A stretch of 35,923 bases of DNA from a bacterium. GTDB taxonomy: Bacteria > Patescibacteriota > Dojkabacteria > JAKAPS01 > JAJZLI01. Each line of letters starts with the position of its first letter. Positions within the stretch are counted from its first letter, which is position 1. Below, piece after piece: positions 24,755-32,394 of this stretch. Where the stretch lies: assembly GCA_021791275.1 (NCBI GenBank), contig JAJYWX010000014.1:1-35923 (forward strand), given 5' to 3'. A program made the position numbers and the translations under genes. Under the pieces are notes generated by a model that was not told where the DNA came from, did no database searches, and was given only the letters and a program-made list of their open reading frames with translations.

Positions 24755-25174
24755 CTAAATCTCACCTAATTTGTAAACTTCATGATTTGGTTGGCCATAT
24801 ATTAGTATCGCAGAGTCTATAACTGTAGTTGTTCCATCTTCATTAATCTTTTCTATTAGTATTTCTCCCGGAGAGTTATATACGAGCATAGTTCTTTCTC
24901 CCAATATCTTTCCCAATCCTCTTAATCTCCTAGGTAAATGGAATGTTATTCTTCCTCTTGGATCTAGCTGAATTGATTCCGCATTTTTTGCTGAAATAAT
25001 AAAATCGCCTTCGGATGGAGGATTTACTGCAAAACGCTTCATCCTTATTTGATAAACTTCATTCGGATTTTGTTTTGACACCCCCTCCAAAGTATTCTTC
25101 ATTATTTCTAGAGTTTCTTGGAGTGGAAATCTGTTTCTTTCTTCTGTTTCTTTGCTAATTCCTTCTATATACAT
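24755..25174 (-). CDS. Unknown small protein, first gene of the 25174-24385 pair
   Basis: 139 residues. An N-terminal helix (FPLQETLEIMKNTLEGVSKQ) leads to VYQIRMKRF, then FIISAKNAESIQLDPRG, a basic stretch (LPRRLRGLGK) and TMLVYNSPGEILIEKI, with VIDSAILIYG close to the end. It is the most basic of the four similar small proteins; the LPRRLRGLGK patch could touch nucleic acid or membrane, but that is guesswork. A TATAGT box lies 11 nt before the ATG. The 25175-25266 gap to the divergent 25267 gene is AT-rich and shows no other signal. Not recognised. Confidence 0.55.
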   Translation of the reverse strand: MYIEGISKETEERNRFPLQETLEIMKNTLEGVSKQNPNEVYQIRMKRFAVNPPSEGDFIISAKNAESIQLDPRGRITFHLPRRLRGLGKILGERTMLVYNSPGEILIEKINEDGTTTVIDSAILIYGQPNHEVYKLGEI

Positions 25175-25266
25175 TCGGAGATTTTACTATAATTTGGAAT
25201 ATTTTTCAAAGTGTAGATTTTTATAAGTTGAAATAATGTGGTATCATATGTCATAAAAATTTTTAT

Positions 25267-26013
25267 ATGGAATCATTAGGAACTAAAAAAGATAATTTAG
25301 AAAGAGAACCCTTTTCTTTAGAGAGTTTTGTGCCGCTTCCTGCATCTAAGTTTTTTGGTGATTTTTTTGAGAAGTTATCTGGATACCCTGAAGAGATTGG
25401 AAGATATCTTAAAGAAAATTTTCAGTATTTCTGTGTTTCTGGAATATATGATCCTCTAGGTGCAGACATTCAATTTTTTAAGAATAATGGTAGGAAGTCA
25501 TCTGTGGATAAGACGGAGACTTTTAAAAGATTTTTCCCTAGTGGTTTTGCTAACATAGGTTATTATTTATGCTATTTCGCGGGAATTGAAGGTGGGGTTA
25601 CAGAGGAGTCAGCAGAGGATATTTTGCATAGTGTATCAAATGAGATGTCTAGGTTAAGAGGTATGTTTCCTCAATTAGGGGATGTGTTTCTGCTAAGAAA
25701 TCTTCTGCGGAGTAGGGATATTGTTGGTTTTGATGGGGTGGTTTCTCAGTTAGAACTTTTTGAGGATTTGAAGAGCAATGATCCATGGTTCCAATCAGCC
25801 TCATTATCCTTATTAGAGGCTGTTTCTTTTTTTGCAACTACTAGAGATGATTTTAAGATAGAAAGGTTTAAATATAACGCAGATGATCTTTCTTCGATAT
25901 ATATGAATGCACCTCTAAGTTATATTTACTGCGCACTGCTATACTCAAATAATCCAGACTATGCTTTGAGGACTATGATTATAAGCAGATTTAGTGCGAT
26001 TTCAGTCGTCTAA
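25267..26013 (+). CDS. Unknown soluble, mostly helical protein (248 aa)
   Basis: 248 residues without signal peptide or membrane helix. It is rich in Phe and Leu (FFGDFFEKLSGYPEEIGRYL near the start) with helices such as SAEDILHSVSNEMSRLRGMF and LSLLEAVSFFATTRDDF, and it ends in a Tyr-rich, Asn-rich stretch (YIYCALLYSNNPDYALRTM). No catalytic motif stands out. Its end overlaps the convergent 26002-26628 gene by 12 nt. A TATCAT box about 19 nt before the ATG may serve as promoter. In size, strand and general look it resembles 26747-27526, but no clear alignment can be made by eye. Function unknown. Confidence 0.6.
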   Translation: MESLGTKKDNLEREPFSLESFVPLPASKFFGDFFEKLSGYPEEIGRYLKENFQYFCVSGIYDPLGADIQFFKNNGRKSSVDKTETFKRFFPSGFANIGYYLCYFAGIEGGVTEESAEDILHSVSNEMSRLRGMFPQLGDVFLLRNLLRSRDIVGFDGVVSQLELFEDLKSNDPWFQSASLSLLEAVSFFATTRDDFKIERFKYNADDLSSIYMNAPLSYIYCALLYSNNPDYALRTMIISRFSAISVV

Positions 26014-26628
26014 ACTAGATGTGAAACTTGAAAGAGCGGTGAATTCTCCTTTATGGTTTTTGATCCCAATTGTTGTATTTACTATAAATCCAGAGAAAGC
26101 TGAATTTGTTCCAAAGGTCAAAACATTATTGGTTTGCTCATCTATAATTTTCCCTTCTGAACGTGTAGATGTTTCAAAGGGTACAATTTCAGCTGATTGA
26201 ATATTTAAAGGATAGTCAGGCCCATTAATTGTGTCATATGCAGTACCTTTACATTCGACTTCCAATTGTTTTCCTCTAGATCTTAATCCGTTAATAATTC
26301 TTTGAGCATATTGGGGTATACCGATTTGGACATTTCCCCAGGTTATACCATTTCCGTTTTGTATATATACCTCACCCGGTTTCAAGTCATATACTCCCTC
26401 GGTATTTACTTCTATGGTATTTGTTATTTTGTCTGTAATGGGATGTAATACATTTGGACCAGAATTTTGCTCTATTGATTTTGTGGCTGTAAATGCAAGA
26501 AAAGCTGCGAATGCTGTTGCGGCTAACCTTTTTGCCTTTACTTTTCTAGATACAGATCTTCTTCTATTCACACTTTTTTCCTTTAGTGAGCTATTAGCTC
26601 TATGTATATCTGTTTCCATTTTGTTCAT
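26002..26628 (-). CDS. Membrane-anchored extracytoplasmic protein, unknown function
   Basis: 208 residues. A long, strongly basic start (residues 15-35, RRRSVSRKVKAKR) precedes a short hydrophobic helix at about 36-50 (LAATAFAAFLAFTATK), acting as signal anchor or signal peptide. The outer part (about 55-208) is rich in Gly, Asn, Thr and Ile, with VYDLKPGEVYIQNGNGITWG and PQYAQRIINGLRSRGKQLEVEC, consistent with a beta-rich domain; one Cys only. Start could also be the Met at 26619. Transcribed divergently from 26747. No family recognised. Exported position is likely; role unknown. Confidence 0.6.
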   Translation of the reverse strand: MNKMETDIHRANSSLKEKSVNRRRSVSRKVKAKRLAATAFAAFLAFTATKSIEQNSGPNVLHPITDKITNTIEVNTEGVYDLKPGEVYIQNGNGITWGNVQIGIPQYAQRIINGLRSRGKQLEVECKGTAYDTINGPDYPLNIQSAEIVPFETSTRSEGKIIDEQTNNVLTFGTNSAFSGFIVNTTIGIKNHKGEFTALSSFTSSLDD

Positions 26629-26704
26629 ATTTTAAAACCTATAATATTATTAAATTAGATGTTATTATATCCTATAATTTTTGTCAATAGGGAATATTTT
26701 TTAT

Positions 26705-26732
26705 TTGATTTATGTTGATATGGTGATATAAT
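26705..26732 (+). promoter_or_regulatory. Promoter of the 26747-31462 operon
   Basis: TTGATT (26705-26710), 16-bp spacer and TATAAT (26727-26732) with a TG extension at 26724-26725. The ATG of the first gene follows 14 nt later, so the leader is only about 7-8 nt. This promoter probably drives the unknown gene, the peptidase and the translocase-like genes. Confidence 0.6.
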
Positions 26733-26746
26733 TCTGTTTTATAAAA

Positions 26747-27526
26747 ATGTCACATCCTGAAGATTCCAAGATAACTGAATTTGCCCCATGGTTGCAATCA
26801 AGAGGAGAAAAATCTCCCTATCTTCCAGATTCTCCTTTTTATCCTGATATACACTCTTCGAGTGAAAAGTCTTTCTCGTTAAGCGTTGTTTCATATCAAG
26901 ACGAAGGCATAACTCCTGGATCTTCTTTTAGGGCGGGTATAGAAGCAATTAAGATGATAAAAAGACAAGATTATGATTCTTTAATAATTTCTTCTGGATT
27001 TAGTTCTTTCACTTCTCAAGGAAGAATCGTGGGGGCAAGCGAAGTGGAGAGTCACAACTTGGTAAGGTATAATCCATTTATATCACCTTTTTCTCATGAA
27101 GTTTTTTTAGCTTTGGGTATGGATTTTTCAGAAGATGTGGCTATAAGTATATTAATTAAATATTTAGTTAATGATTTGGGATGGGATAAAAGAGCTGCAA
27201 TATTATATCTATCAATTTATATGGATTCAGATCCTCTTAGGATAGAAAAAGGTTATGAGCAAAGATTTCATAGACACGATGGCGAAGAATATATAAAAAA
27301 GTCACTGAGTGTAGCCAGAAGTTTATCACGAGCAATTTTTGCCTTAACTGCAAATAGATATCTTACAGGAGAGACGCTGGTTGTTTGTAGCATAACAGAG
27401 GCATCTATATTGGGATTTGGAGAAAGTTCAGGCCCCCCTGTCATATCTCGCCCAGAGGCGGTGTACTTACTTCGTTCTATTAGAAATAGAGACTCGATTT
27501 TAGCTAAATATATTCTATTATATTAG
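26747..27526 (+). CDS. Unknown soluble protein (259 aa), first gene of the translocase operon
   Basis: 259 residues, no signal peptide. The first 50 residues are Pro/Ser-rich and probably flexible. From about 60 on it is helical, with FRAGIEAIKMIKRQDYDSL, VFLALGMDFSEDVAISIL and VARSLSRAIFALTANRYL. It has charged clusters (EQRFHRHDGEEY) but no motif I can name. It lies 3 bp before the S51-type peptidase gene and 764 bp before the ATPase gene, with no room for another promoter, so it is likely expressed with them. Whether it takes part in their function is not shown. A good promoter upstream and coding-like composition support it as real. Confidence 0.6.
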   Translation: MSHPEDSKITEFAPWLQSRGEKSPYLPDSPFYPDIHSSSEKSFSLSVVSYQDEGITPGSSFRAGIEAIKMIKRQDYDSLIISSGFSSFTSQGRIVGASEVESHNLVRYNPFISPFSHEVFLALGMDFSEDVAISILIKYLVNDLGWDKRAAILYLSIYMDSDPLRIEKGYEQRFHRHDGEEYIKKSLSVARSLSRAIFALTANRYLTGETLVVCSITEASILGFGESSGPPVISRPEAVYLLRSIRNRDSILAKYILLY

Positions 27527-27529
27527 AAG

Positions 27530-28285
27530 ATGAGAAAAATGAAAAATTCAATATTATTTCTTGCTGGATCAGGAGAATTTACAAGTTCGATGTTAGATAT
27601 AGACAAAAACCTTTGCACATATATCCAAGGGAAAGTTAATGTAGGAATAGTGCCTCTCGCGGCTGGAAAAGAACGAGGTTATATGAAATGGATTGAAGAT
27701 GGTATATCTCATTTCAAAAATTTAGGAATAGATACTATTGGATTTGATATTAAATCTAAAGAAGATTGCTTTACTGAGAAGAATATCAAAAGCTTAGAGG
27801 ATATAAATTTTTTATATTTTTCAGGAGGAGATCCTAAATATCTACTTGAATCTTTAGAGGATACTCCATTTTGGTTAAAGGTAATGGAAAAGTTTAATAA
27901 AGGTAATTTTGTGCTGGCAGGATCATCTGCGGGAGCAATGGTAATGGGAAAAGCTATCCCTAAAAGTTTGAATATGGGATTTCTCGCATCTAAAGAGAAT
28001 AGGGATTTATGGCAGAAGTCATTTGGTTTGGTTAATTTTCCTATAATACCTCATTTTGATAAATTCTCAAGGTTTCTAGATATAAATTATTTTAAAAATA
28101 GGTTCTTTAACTCTTTTGGTAATAATAATTTGATATTAGGTATTGATGAGGATACTGGAGTAAAGACCTCTGATTTCAAGACTTTTGAGGTATTAGGGAA
28201 GGGTAGAGCTGTTATACTTTCAAAAGATAGCGACACTATTGAATATAAAAGCTCAAATAAGTTTTCAATAAATGATAAAATCTAA
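27530..28285 (+). CDS. S51-family peptidase (dipeptidase E/cyanophycinase-like)
   Basis: 251 residues. The N-terminus FLAGSGEFTSSML and the nucleophile elbow G131-S-S133-A-G-A mark a class I glutamine-amidotransferase-like fold of family S51, in which S133 would be the catalytic serine; LYFSGGDPKYLLE (95-107) is the conserved FSGGD(x)xxLL segment and H175 in IPHFDKF is the expected catalytic His. Members cut after Asp in dipeptides or degrade cyanophycin-like beta-linked peptides. Several relatives have no known substrate. The alternative start is the Met at 27539. It sits 3 bp after the unknown gene and 5 bp before the ATPase gene, so it belongs to the same operon, which is unusual company for this family. 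Confidence 0.82.
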   Translation: MRKMKNSILFLAGSGEFTSSMLDIDKNLCTYIQGKVNVGIVPLAAGKERGYMKWIEDGISHFKNLGIDTIGFDIKSKEDCFTEKNIKSLEDINFLYFSGGDPKYLLESLEDTPFWLKVMEKFNKGNFVLAGSSAGAMVMGKAIPKSLNMGFLASKENRDLWQKSFGLVNFPIIPHFDKFSRFLDINYFKNRFFNSFGNNNLILGIDEDTGVKTSDFKTFEVLGKGRAVILSKDSDTIEYKSSNKFSINDKI

Positions 28286-28290
28286 TTATT

Positions 28291-30282
28291 ATGATTTTTG
28301 TAATTTATCAGATTATTGTACTCTTATTTTATATATTTCTTATTATTTTCCCATATAGTTTATTTATTTGGGTTTTTTTATTTTTAATAATCTTTTTTAA
28401 TCTGGCAAAAGAAAGGGGAGGGGTTTTTAAAAAAATTGGAGCCATGATATATAAATATTCTTGTAGTATAAAAAGAACTTATGGTGCAAGCTTAGCACCT
28501 GTAATAGTCTTTTTTGCCTATTCAGATAAATCTCTTTTTACTCCTCTCTTTCTACTCGCCTTAATTCTTATTTTTATATACTGCCTAATCTATATAAATT
28601 CTTTATTTATATTTAGAAGGAAAAATTTATTGTTAAGCGAATCTGATATTAAGGATGAAAAAAGACTATATGATCTTTTAAATTATTTGCCAATTGATTT
28701 GTCATATATATCTTGTGATGAAGGGAATAAGGTTATAATAAGTTTTGATTATAAAAAAAATATTTATGTAAAAGATATATTGAAATCTATATATCCTACT
28801 ATTAATTTTAAATATGAGAAATCTGAGAAAAAATTTGAATATTCAAAATATGTTTTGATTGGGAAAAGTGATATCTATAGGGATTTAATATTATCTGATT
28901 TGAGAGAAAATAATAATATAAAAATAAAGTTCTTTTTGAGAAATCCCTATAAAATGCAAGGTGAATTTATATCCTTTATAAAAATTGAATCAGACTCCAA
29001 AAATACTCTAGATAAGATATCAAAGAAGTTTATATTAAAAAAGGATAAGAGTCTCATCGTAAAATCGGAAAATATTGTTGAAATTTTCAAGTTACCTTCA
29101 AATGGTGAACTTATAGACATAGATGACAAAAACTTTGAAATTAGGGCACCAAGGGAGTTTTATATTGCCAAAGATTCTCTGCTCTTGGGTACAAATTTTA
29201 ATAGAAAGGTTTATCTTGGATCTAAATATCTAAATTCCCATTCATATATAGTAGGAAAAACAGGTTCGGGTAAAAGTACTTTTATGAAGAACCTGATAAT
29301 ACAAAACCTAAGTTTGGGAAAACCATTAATTGTTATAGACCCGCATAATATTTGTGATGAGATATATTCAAATATTGATCATGATATGAAGAAAAGGGTA
29401 GTATTTCTAGACTTTAAAAAACCTAAATACTCTCTAAACCTTATGGAGAATTTACAAAAAGGAGAAGAATATCTGATAATAGATAACATAGTATCCATAT
29501 TTAAAGATTTATATGAAGATTTTTGGGGGCCTCAGACAGATGATATATTACGAAGGTCAGTCTCTGCTTTAATTTTTTCAGAGGAAAAGTACGATTTATC
29601 TCATTTAGAAGAATTTTTAACAGATGAACATTTTAGGCTAAAGGTCCTATATTCCGTTTCAGATAAAAACACACTTAACTATTTTAATGATGTGTTTTCT
29701 AAATGGGATAATAGGTCTAGGATGGAAAAGATTTCTCCACTTATTAACAAGATTGGAAGATTAAAATCTGATAAAGCAATATATGATTTTATATCAGGAA
29801 AGCATCCCCAGCTAGATATTCTAAATGCTATTAAGAGTGGAAAATCAATATTCATATCTACTCCGAAGTCCTCTTTGGGAAGTGAAAATTCTAAATTCCT
29901 GGGATCACTTATTCTAAACCAGATTAAATACACACTTATCAGGCATAAGGATATTGAATCATATATTTATATAGATGAGTTTCAAAACTTTCTTACGGAA
30001 AATATCTTATTTTTCTTTTCAGAGGGAAGGAAGTTTGGAATTTATTTAACAGTAGCAAATCAGTATACAGAACAAATAGATAAAAAATATTTAGATGTTA
30101 TTTTGGAAAATATTTCTAATTTTTATATTCTAAACTCAGGGGAAAGAACCAAGGCATATCTATCATCCATTTTGAACTTTAAATTTGAAAATAAAATCAG
30201 AGATTATTTTGCTTACTCAAAGATAAGAAGTAATCCAATTTTTACAATAAAAATCAGTGATGAAAAAAATAGACAGAAATAA
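28291..30282 (+). CDS. Membrane-anchored VirD4/TraG-HerA-like DNA translocase ATPase
   Basis: 663 residues. Helices at about 4-37 and 68-108 form an N-terminal membrane anchor; a linker domain (about 115-290) follows, then a RecA-like motor: Walker A VGKTGSGKST at 321-330, PLIVIDPHN at 345-353, Walker B YIYIDEFQNF at 558-567 (D562, E563) and the sensor-like VANQY at 588-592. IFISTPKSSLG and EGRKFGIYLTVANQ are typical of VirD4/TraG/DUF87-type hexameric pumps. Such enzymes dock and drive DNA (or protein-DNA complexes) through a membrane channel. The remaining pieces of a type IV secretion system are not visible here. The next gene overlaps by 23 nt, and the replication-relaxation gene follows. 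ATPase class firm; DNA as cargo inferred from context. Confidence 0.85.
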   Translation: MIFVIYQIIVLLFYIFLIIFPYSLFIWVFLFLIIFFNLAKERGGVFKKIGAMIYKYSCSIKRTYGASLAPVIVFFAYSDKSLFTPLFLLALILIFIYCLIYINSLFIFRRKNLLLSESDIKDEKRLYDLLNYLPIDLSYISCDEGNKVIISFDYKKNIYVKDILKSIYPTINFKYEKSEKKFEYSKYVLIGKSDIYRDLILSDLRENNNIKIKFFLRNPYKMQGEFISFIKIESDSKNTLDKISKKFILKKDKSLIVKSENIVEIFKLPSNGELIDIDDKNFEIRAPREFYIAKDSLLLGTNFNRKVYLGSKYLNSHSYIVGKTGSGKSTFMKNLIIQNLSLGKPLIVIDPHNICDEIYSNIDHDMKKRVVFLDFKKPKYSLNLMENLQKGEEYLIIDNIVSIFKDLYEDFWGPQTDDILRRSVSALIFSEEKYDLSHLEEFLTDEHFRLKVLYSVSDKNTLNYFNDVFSKWDNRSRMEKISPLINKIGRLKSDKAIYDFISGKHPQLDILNAIKSGKSIFISTPKSSLGSENSKFLGSLILNQIKYTLIRHKDIESYIYIDEFQNFLTENILFFFSEGRKFGIYLTVANQYTEQIDKKYLDVILENISNFYILNSGERTKAYLSSILNFKFENKIRDYFAYSKIRSNPIFTIKISDEKNRQK

Positions 30283-30715
30283 AAATATTGTTATTTGCTT
30301 TGATAGAGACTTTACATCACATTACGTGAAAGAGAAGTTAACATTAAATAGTTTAAATTATAACGCAATATCCATTTATACCGATAGCCAATTATCTGGA
30401 AAGAGAGGGATAATAGATAAAAGTGATACATCTATTTACTCATTTGAAAGGAGGGGGAATATTCTTCTCTCGGATTGTTTTGAGTTTGTAAAAAAATCAA
30501 ATTCGCTGTTAATATTGAATTATGAAAAAAATAATATTAAGGGTTATGTTGATTCATTTTCTTTCTTAAATATGGTTTTTGCGAGTATACTTTCTAAAAA
30601 GGTTGTTACTCTAAATAATGTTATGAATAATGTGGCTTATTATCCAGAGATTTCTTTAATAAAAACGATATCTTTGAAAGGAAATATAAAGAATATATCT
30701 AATTATATATATTGA
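30260..30715 (+). CDS. Small Rossmann-like protein resembling nucleoside 2-deoxyribosyltransferase-like proteins
   Basis: 151 residues from the ATG at 30260 (a GTG three bases earlier is less likely). The first strand IVICFDRDF is followed by a helix. The middle has SLLILNYEKNNIKGYVDSF, then a helix LNMVFASILSKKVVTLNN. This pattern (LxLNYEKNxIKxYxGxxxFxEMxFAxxxxKKIxLLN) is one I know from NDT-like proteins of CPR bacteria and archaea, where Glu precedes Met; here Asn (LNM) stands in that place, so catalytic power is doubtful. Its start lies inside the end of the ATPase gene (23-nt overlap) and the replication-relaxation gene follows 12 bp later, so the three are clearly one unit. Role in DNA transfer unknown. 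Confidence 0.55.
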   Translation: MKKIDRNKNIVICFDRDFTSHYVKEKLTLNSLNYNAISIYTDSQLSGKRGIIDKSDTSIYSFERRGNILLSDCFEFVKKSNSLLILNYEKNNIKGYVDSFSFLNMVFASILSKKVVTLNNVMNNVAYYPEISLIKTISLKGNIKNISNYIY

Positions 30716-30727
30716 TTTAAAAGTTTT

Positions 30728-31462
30728 ATGTATACAGAATTTAAACAAGAAGATTTGCAGATTTTAACATTCATAGATTCACATCCATTCCTTAATTCTT
30801 ATGAAATAAATCTATTTTTTGGGTATAAGATTAACACACTAAGGAAAAGGCTTAGGATTCTTTATGAGTATAAATATGTATCATATATTATTTCCAGAAA
30901 TTATGGTGGATATAAATATTACTTTACTACAAATTTAGGTCATAAAAATTCTTTTAATTCAAATTTTAGATATTTTAAAAGAGATGTCCAAAGTATAAAA
31001 CTATTTCTTTTTCATGATATAGAATCAAATAAATTCTTTATAAATTTAAAAGAATTCTCTTTGAAAAATAAAGTTGAATTTTCAAATTGGATATCTGATA
31101 TATATACCAAGATTGAATTCAGGTATTCGGGAAGGACATTTACTCTAATACCAGATGGATTTATAAATTTTGCGGGATTAGATATATATTTAGAACTTGA
31201 TAGGGGAACTGAAGATTTTTTTAAAATATTAAAAAAGATAGAATATTATTCTAATTTCTATTTATCTTTGGAATATAGAAAGTATTTTAAAAAATTTCCG
31301 CATGTAATTTTTATACTACCAGATGAAAAGAGAAAAACTTTGATGGAGTCTAAAGTTTCAGATTATTTAAATATTAATAAGTACAAAGATGAATTGAATT
31401 TCTTTAGATTTTTTACTAAAGATGAATTCTATTCTGATCCTAAAATTATCTATATGGTATAA
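30728..31462 (+). CDS. Replication-relaxation family protein (winged helix plus nuclease-like domain)
   Basis: 244 residues. Residues of about 5-70 form a winged helix-turn-helix (ILTFIDSHPFLNSYEI, INTLRKRLRILYEYKYV, then a YKYYFTT wing). The second domain carries LIPDGFINF (140-148) and IYLELDRGTEDFFKILKKIEYY (153-174), that is D143, E156, D158 and K169/K170, the PD-(D/E)xK-like core of the replication-relaxation family known from mobilisable plasmids. These proteins bind plasmid DNA and help nick or relax it. Position right after the VirD4-like ATPase and the small Rossmann protein matches a DNA-mobilising role. No relaxase (MobA) of a known class is visible, so this protein may recognise or cut the DNA itself. 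Its stop overlaps the promoter of the next gene. Confidence 0.72.
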   Translation: MYTEFKQEDLQILTFIDSHPFLNSYEINLFFGYKINTLRKRLRILYEYKYVSYIISRNYGGYKYYFTTNLGHKNSFNSNFRYFKRDVQSIKLFLFHDIESNKFFINLKEFSLKNKVEFSNWISDIYTKIEFRYSGRTFTLIPDGFINFAGLDIYLELDRGTEDFFKILKKIEYYSNFYLSLEYRKYFKKFPHVIFILPDEKRKTLMESKVSDYLNINKYKDELNFFRFFTKDEFYSDPKIIYMV

Positions 31463-31463
31463 T
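31458..31463 (+). promoter_or_regulatory. -10 box of the short-chain dehydrogenase gene
   Basis: TATAAT (preceded by GG) lies across the stop codon of the preceding gene, followed by 8 nt and the ATG at 31472: another leaderless-type start. Confidence 0.5.
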
Positions 31464-31471
31464 AAAGTTAT

Positions 31472-32245
31472 ATGAAAAAGGGATATGTACTAATAACAGG
31501 TGCTACAAGTGGGATAGGTTATGAGCTTATGCTTCTTTTTGCAAAAGATAGAAATAATCTTTTCCTGGTGTCAAGGAATAAAGAAAAACTTTCTTTAATA
31601 AAAAAGGATGTAGAAAAGAAGTTTTCTGTAGATGTAGAATATTTGCCAATAGATCTATCATTACCGGAATCACCCAAGAAGGTTTATGATTTTGCTAAAA
31701 GGAAAAATTTAAATGTAAGTGTGCTGGTTAATAATTCTGGATTTGGATTAGGAGGAGAATTTGTAAAACTTGATATTAAAAGAGAAGAAGAGATGATAAA
31801 TCTTAATATACTTGCACTTACAAAACTTACCTACTATTTTCTGCAGGATATGAAGAAAAAGAATAGGGGGAAAATCCTAAATGTTTCATCTTTAGCCGGG
31901 TTTTTGCCTATACCATATATGAACGTTTACTCTGCAACCAAATCATATGTGCTATCTTTTTCTGAGGCTCTATCATTTGAATTACAAAATACTAATATCA
32001 CTGTTTCTGCACTTTGCCCTGGGGCAACAAGGACAAATTTTGCAAAAGTAGCGATGATGGATGAGAGCAATTTTAATAAATTCTCAATGAGTTCAAATAA
32101 GGTTGCATTGGCAGCATACAATGGTTTGATGAAGGGGAAGAGGGTTATTATCCCAGGTTCAAGTAACAAATTAGGGGCCTCTGCAGTTAAGATAACACCT
32201 CACTCACTTTTAGGTAAAATCCTAAAAAATTTTAATAATAATTGA
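31472..32245 (+). CDS. Short-chain dehydrogenase/reductase (classical SDR)
   Basis: 257 residues. The cofactor loop TGATSGIG at 9-16, NNSG at 87-90, catalytic S140 (NVSS), Y153 and K157 (YSATK), and the PG(A)TRT motif after the sixth strand place it among classical SDRs. R35 in VSRNKEK suggests NADPH preference. The overall sequence resembles the DltE/YqjQ-like group, whose substrates (3-oxoacyl, hydroxysteroid-like or sugar ketones) are not well known. A C-terminal stretch (HSLLGKILKNF) could touch the membrane. It has its own promoter and lies between the translocase operon and a small peptide gene. Confidence 0.9.
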   Translation: MKKGYVLITGATSGIGYELMLLFAKDRNNLFLVSRNKEKLSLIKKDVEKKFSVDVEYLPIDLSLPESPKKVYDFAKRKNLNVSVLVNNSGFGLGGEFVKLDIKREEEMINLNILALTKLTYYFLQDMKKKNRGKILNVSSLAGFLPIPYMNVYSATKSYVLSFSEALSFELQNTNITVSALCPGATRTNFAKVAMMDESNFNKFSMSSNKVALAAYNGLMKGKRVIIPGSSNKLGASAVKITPHSLLGKILKNFNNN

Positions 32246-32270
32246 AATATAAATATATTTTTTGTATACT
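32242..32270 (+). promoter_or_regulatory. Promoter of the 36-residue basic peptide gene
   Basis: TTGAAA (32242-32247), 17-bp spacer, TATACT (32265-32270), then 9 nt to the ATG at 32280. Both boxes differ from consensus at one base and the spacing is ideal. Confidence 0.6.
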
Positions 32271-32279
32271 CCATAGACT

Positions 32280-32390
32280 ATGAGAAGAAAAATAGTTAGA
32301 GCAAAAGAAAAATTAAAAGCTAAGGAGCAAAGAGAGAGGATTAGATTAAGGAAGAAATTAAGGCTGGAAAAGAAAGAATTAAAGAAATAG
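32280..32390 (+). CDS. Very basic 36-residue peptide
   Basis: 36 residues, ATG at 32280 to TAG at 32388. About two thirds of the residues are Lys, Arg or Glu, arranged as one long charged helix (MRRKIVRAKEKLKAKEQRER, then more of the same). Nothing else in it is recognisable. A promoter with both boxes and good spacing directly before the ATG supports expression. Composition fits a nucleic-acid or ribosome-binding peptide, or a small coiled-coil partner, but this is only a guess. It ends 4 bp before the convergent GT2 gene. Confidence 0.5.
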   Translation: MRRKIVRAKEKLKAKEQRERIRLRKKLRLEKKELKK

Positions 32391-32394
32391 TAAT

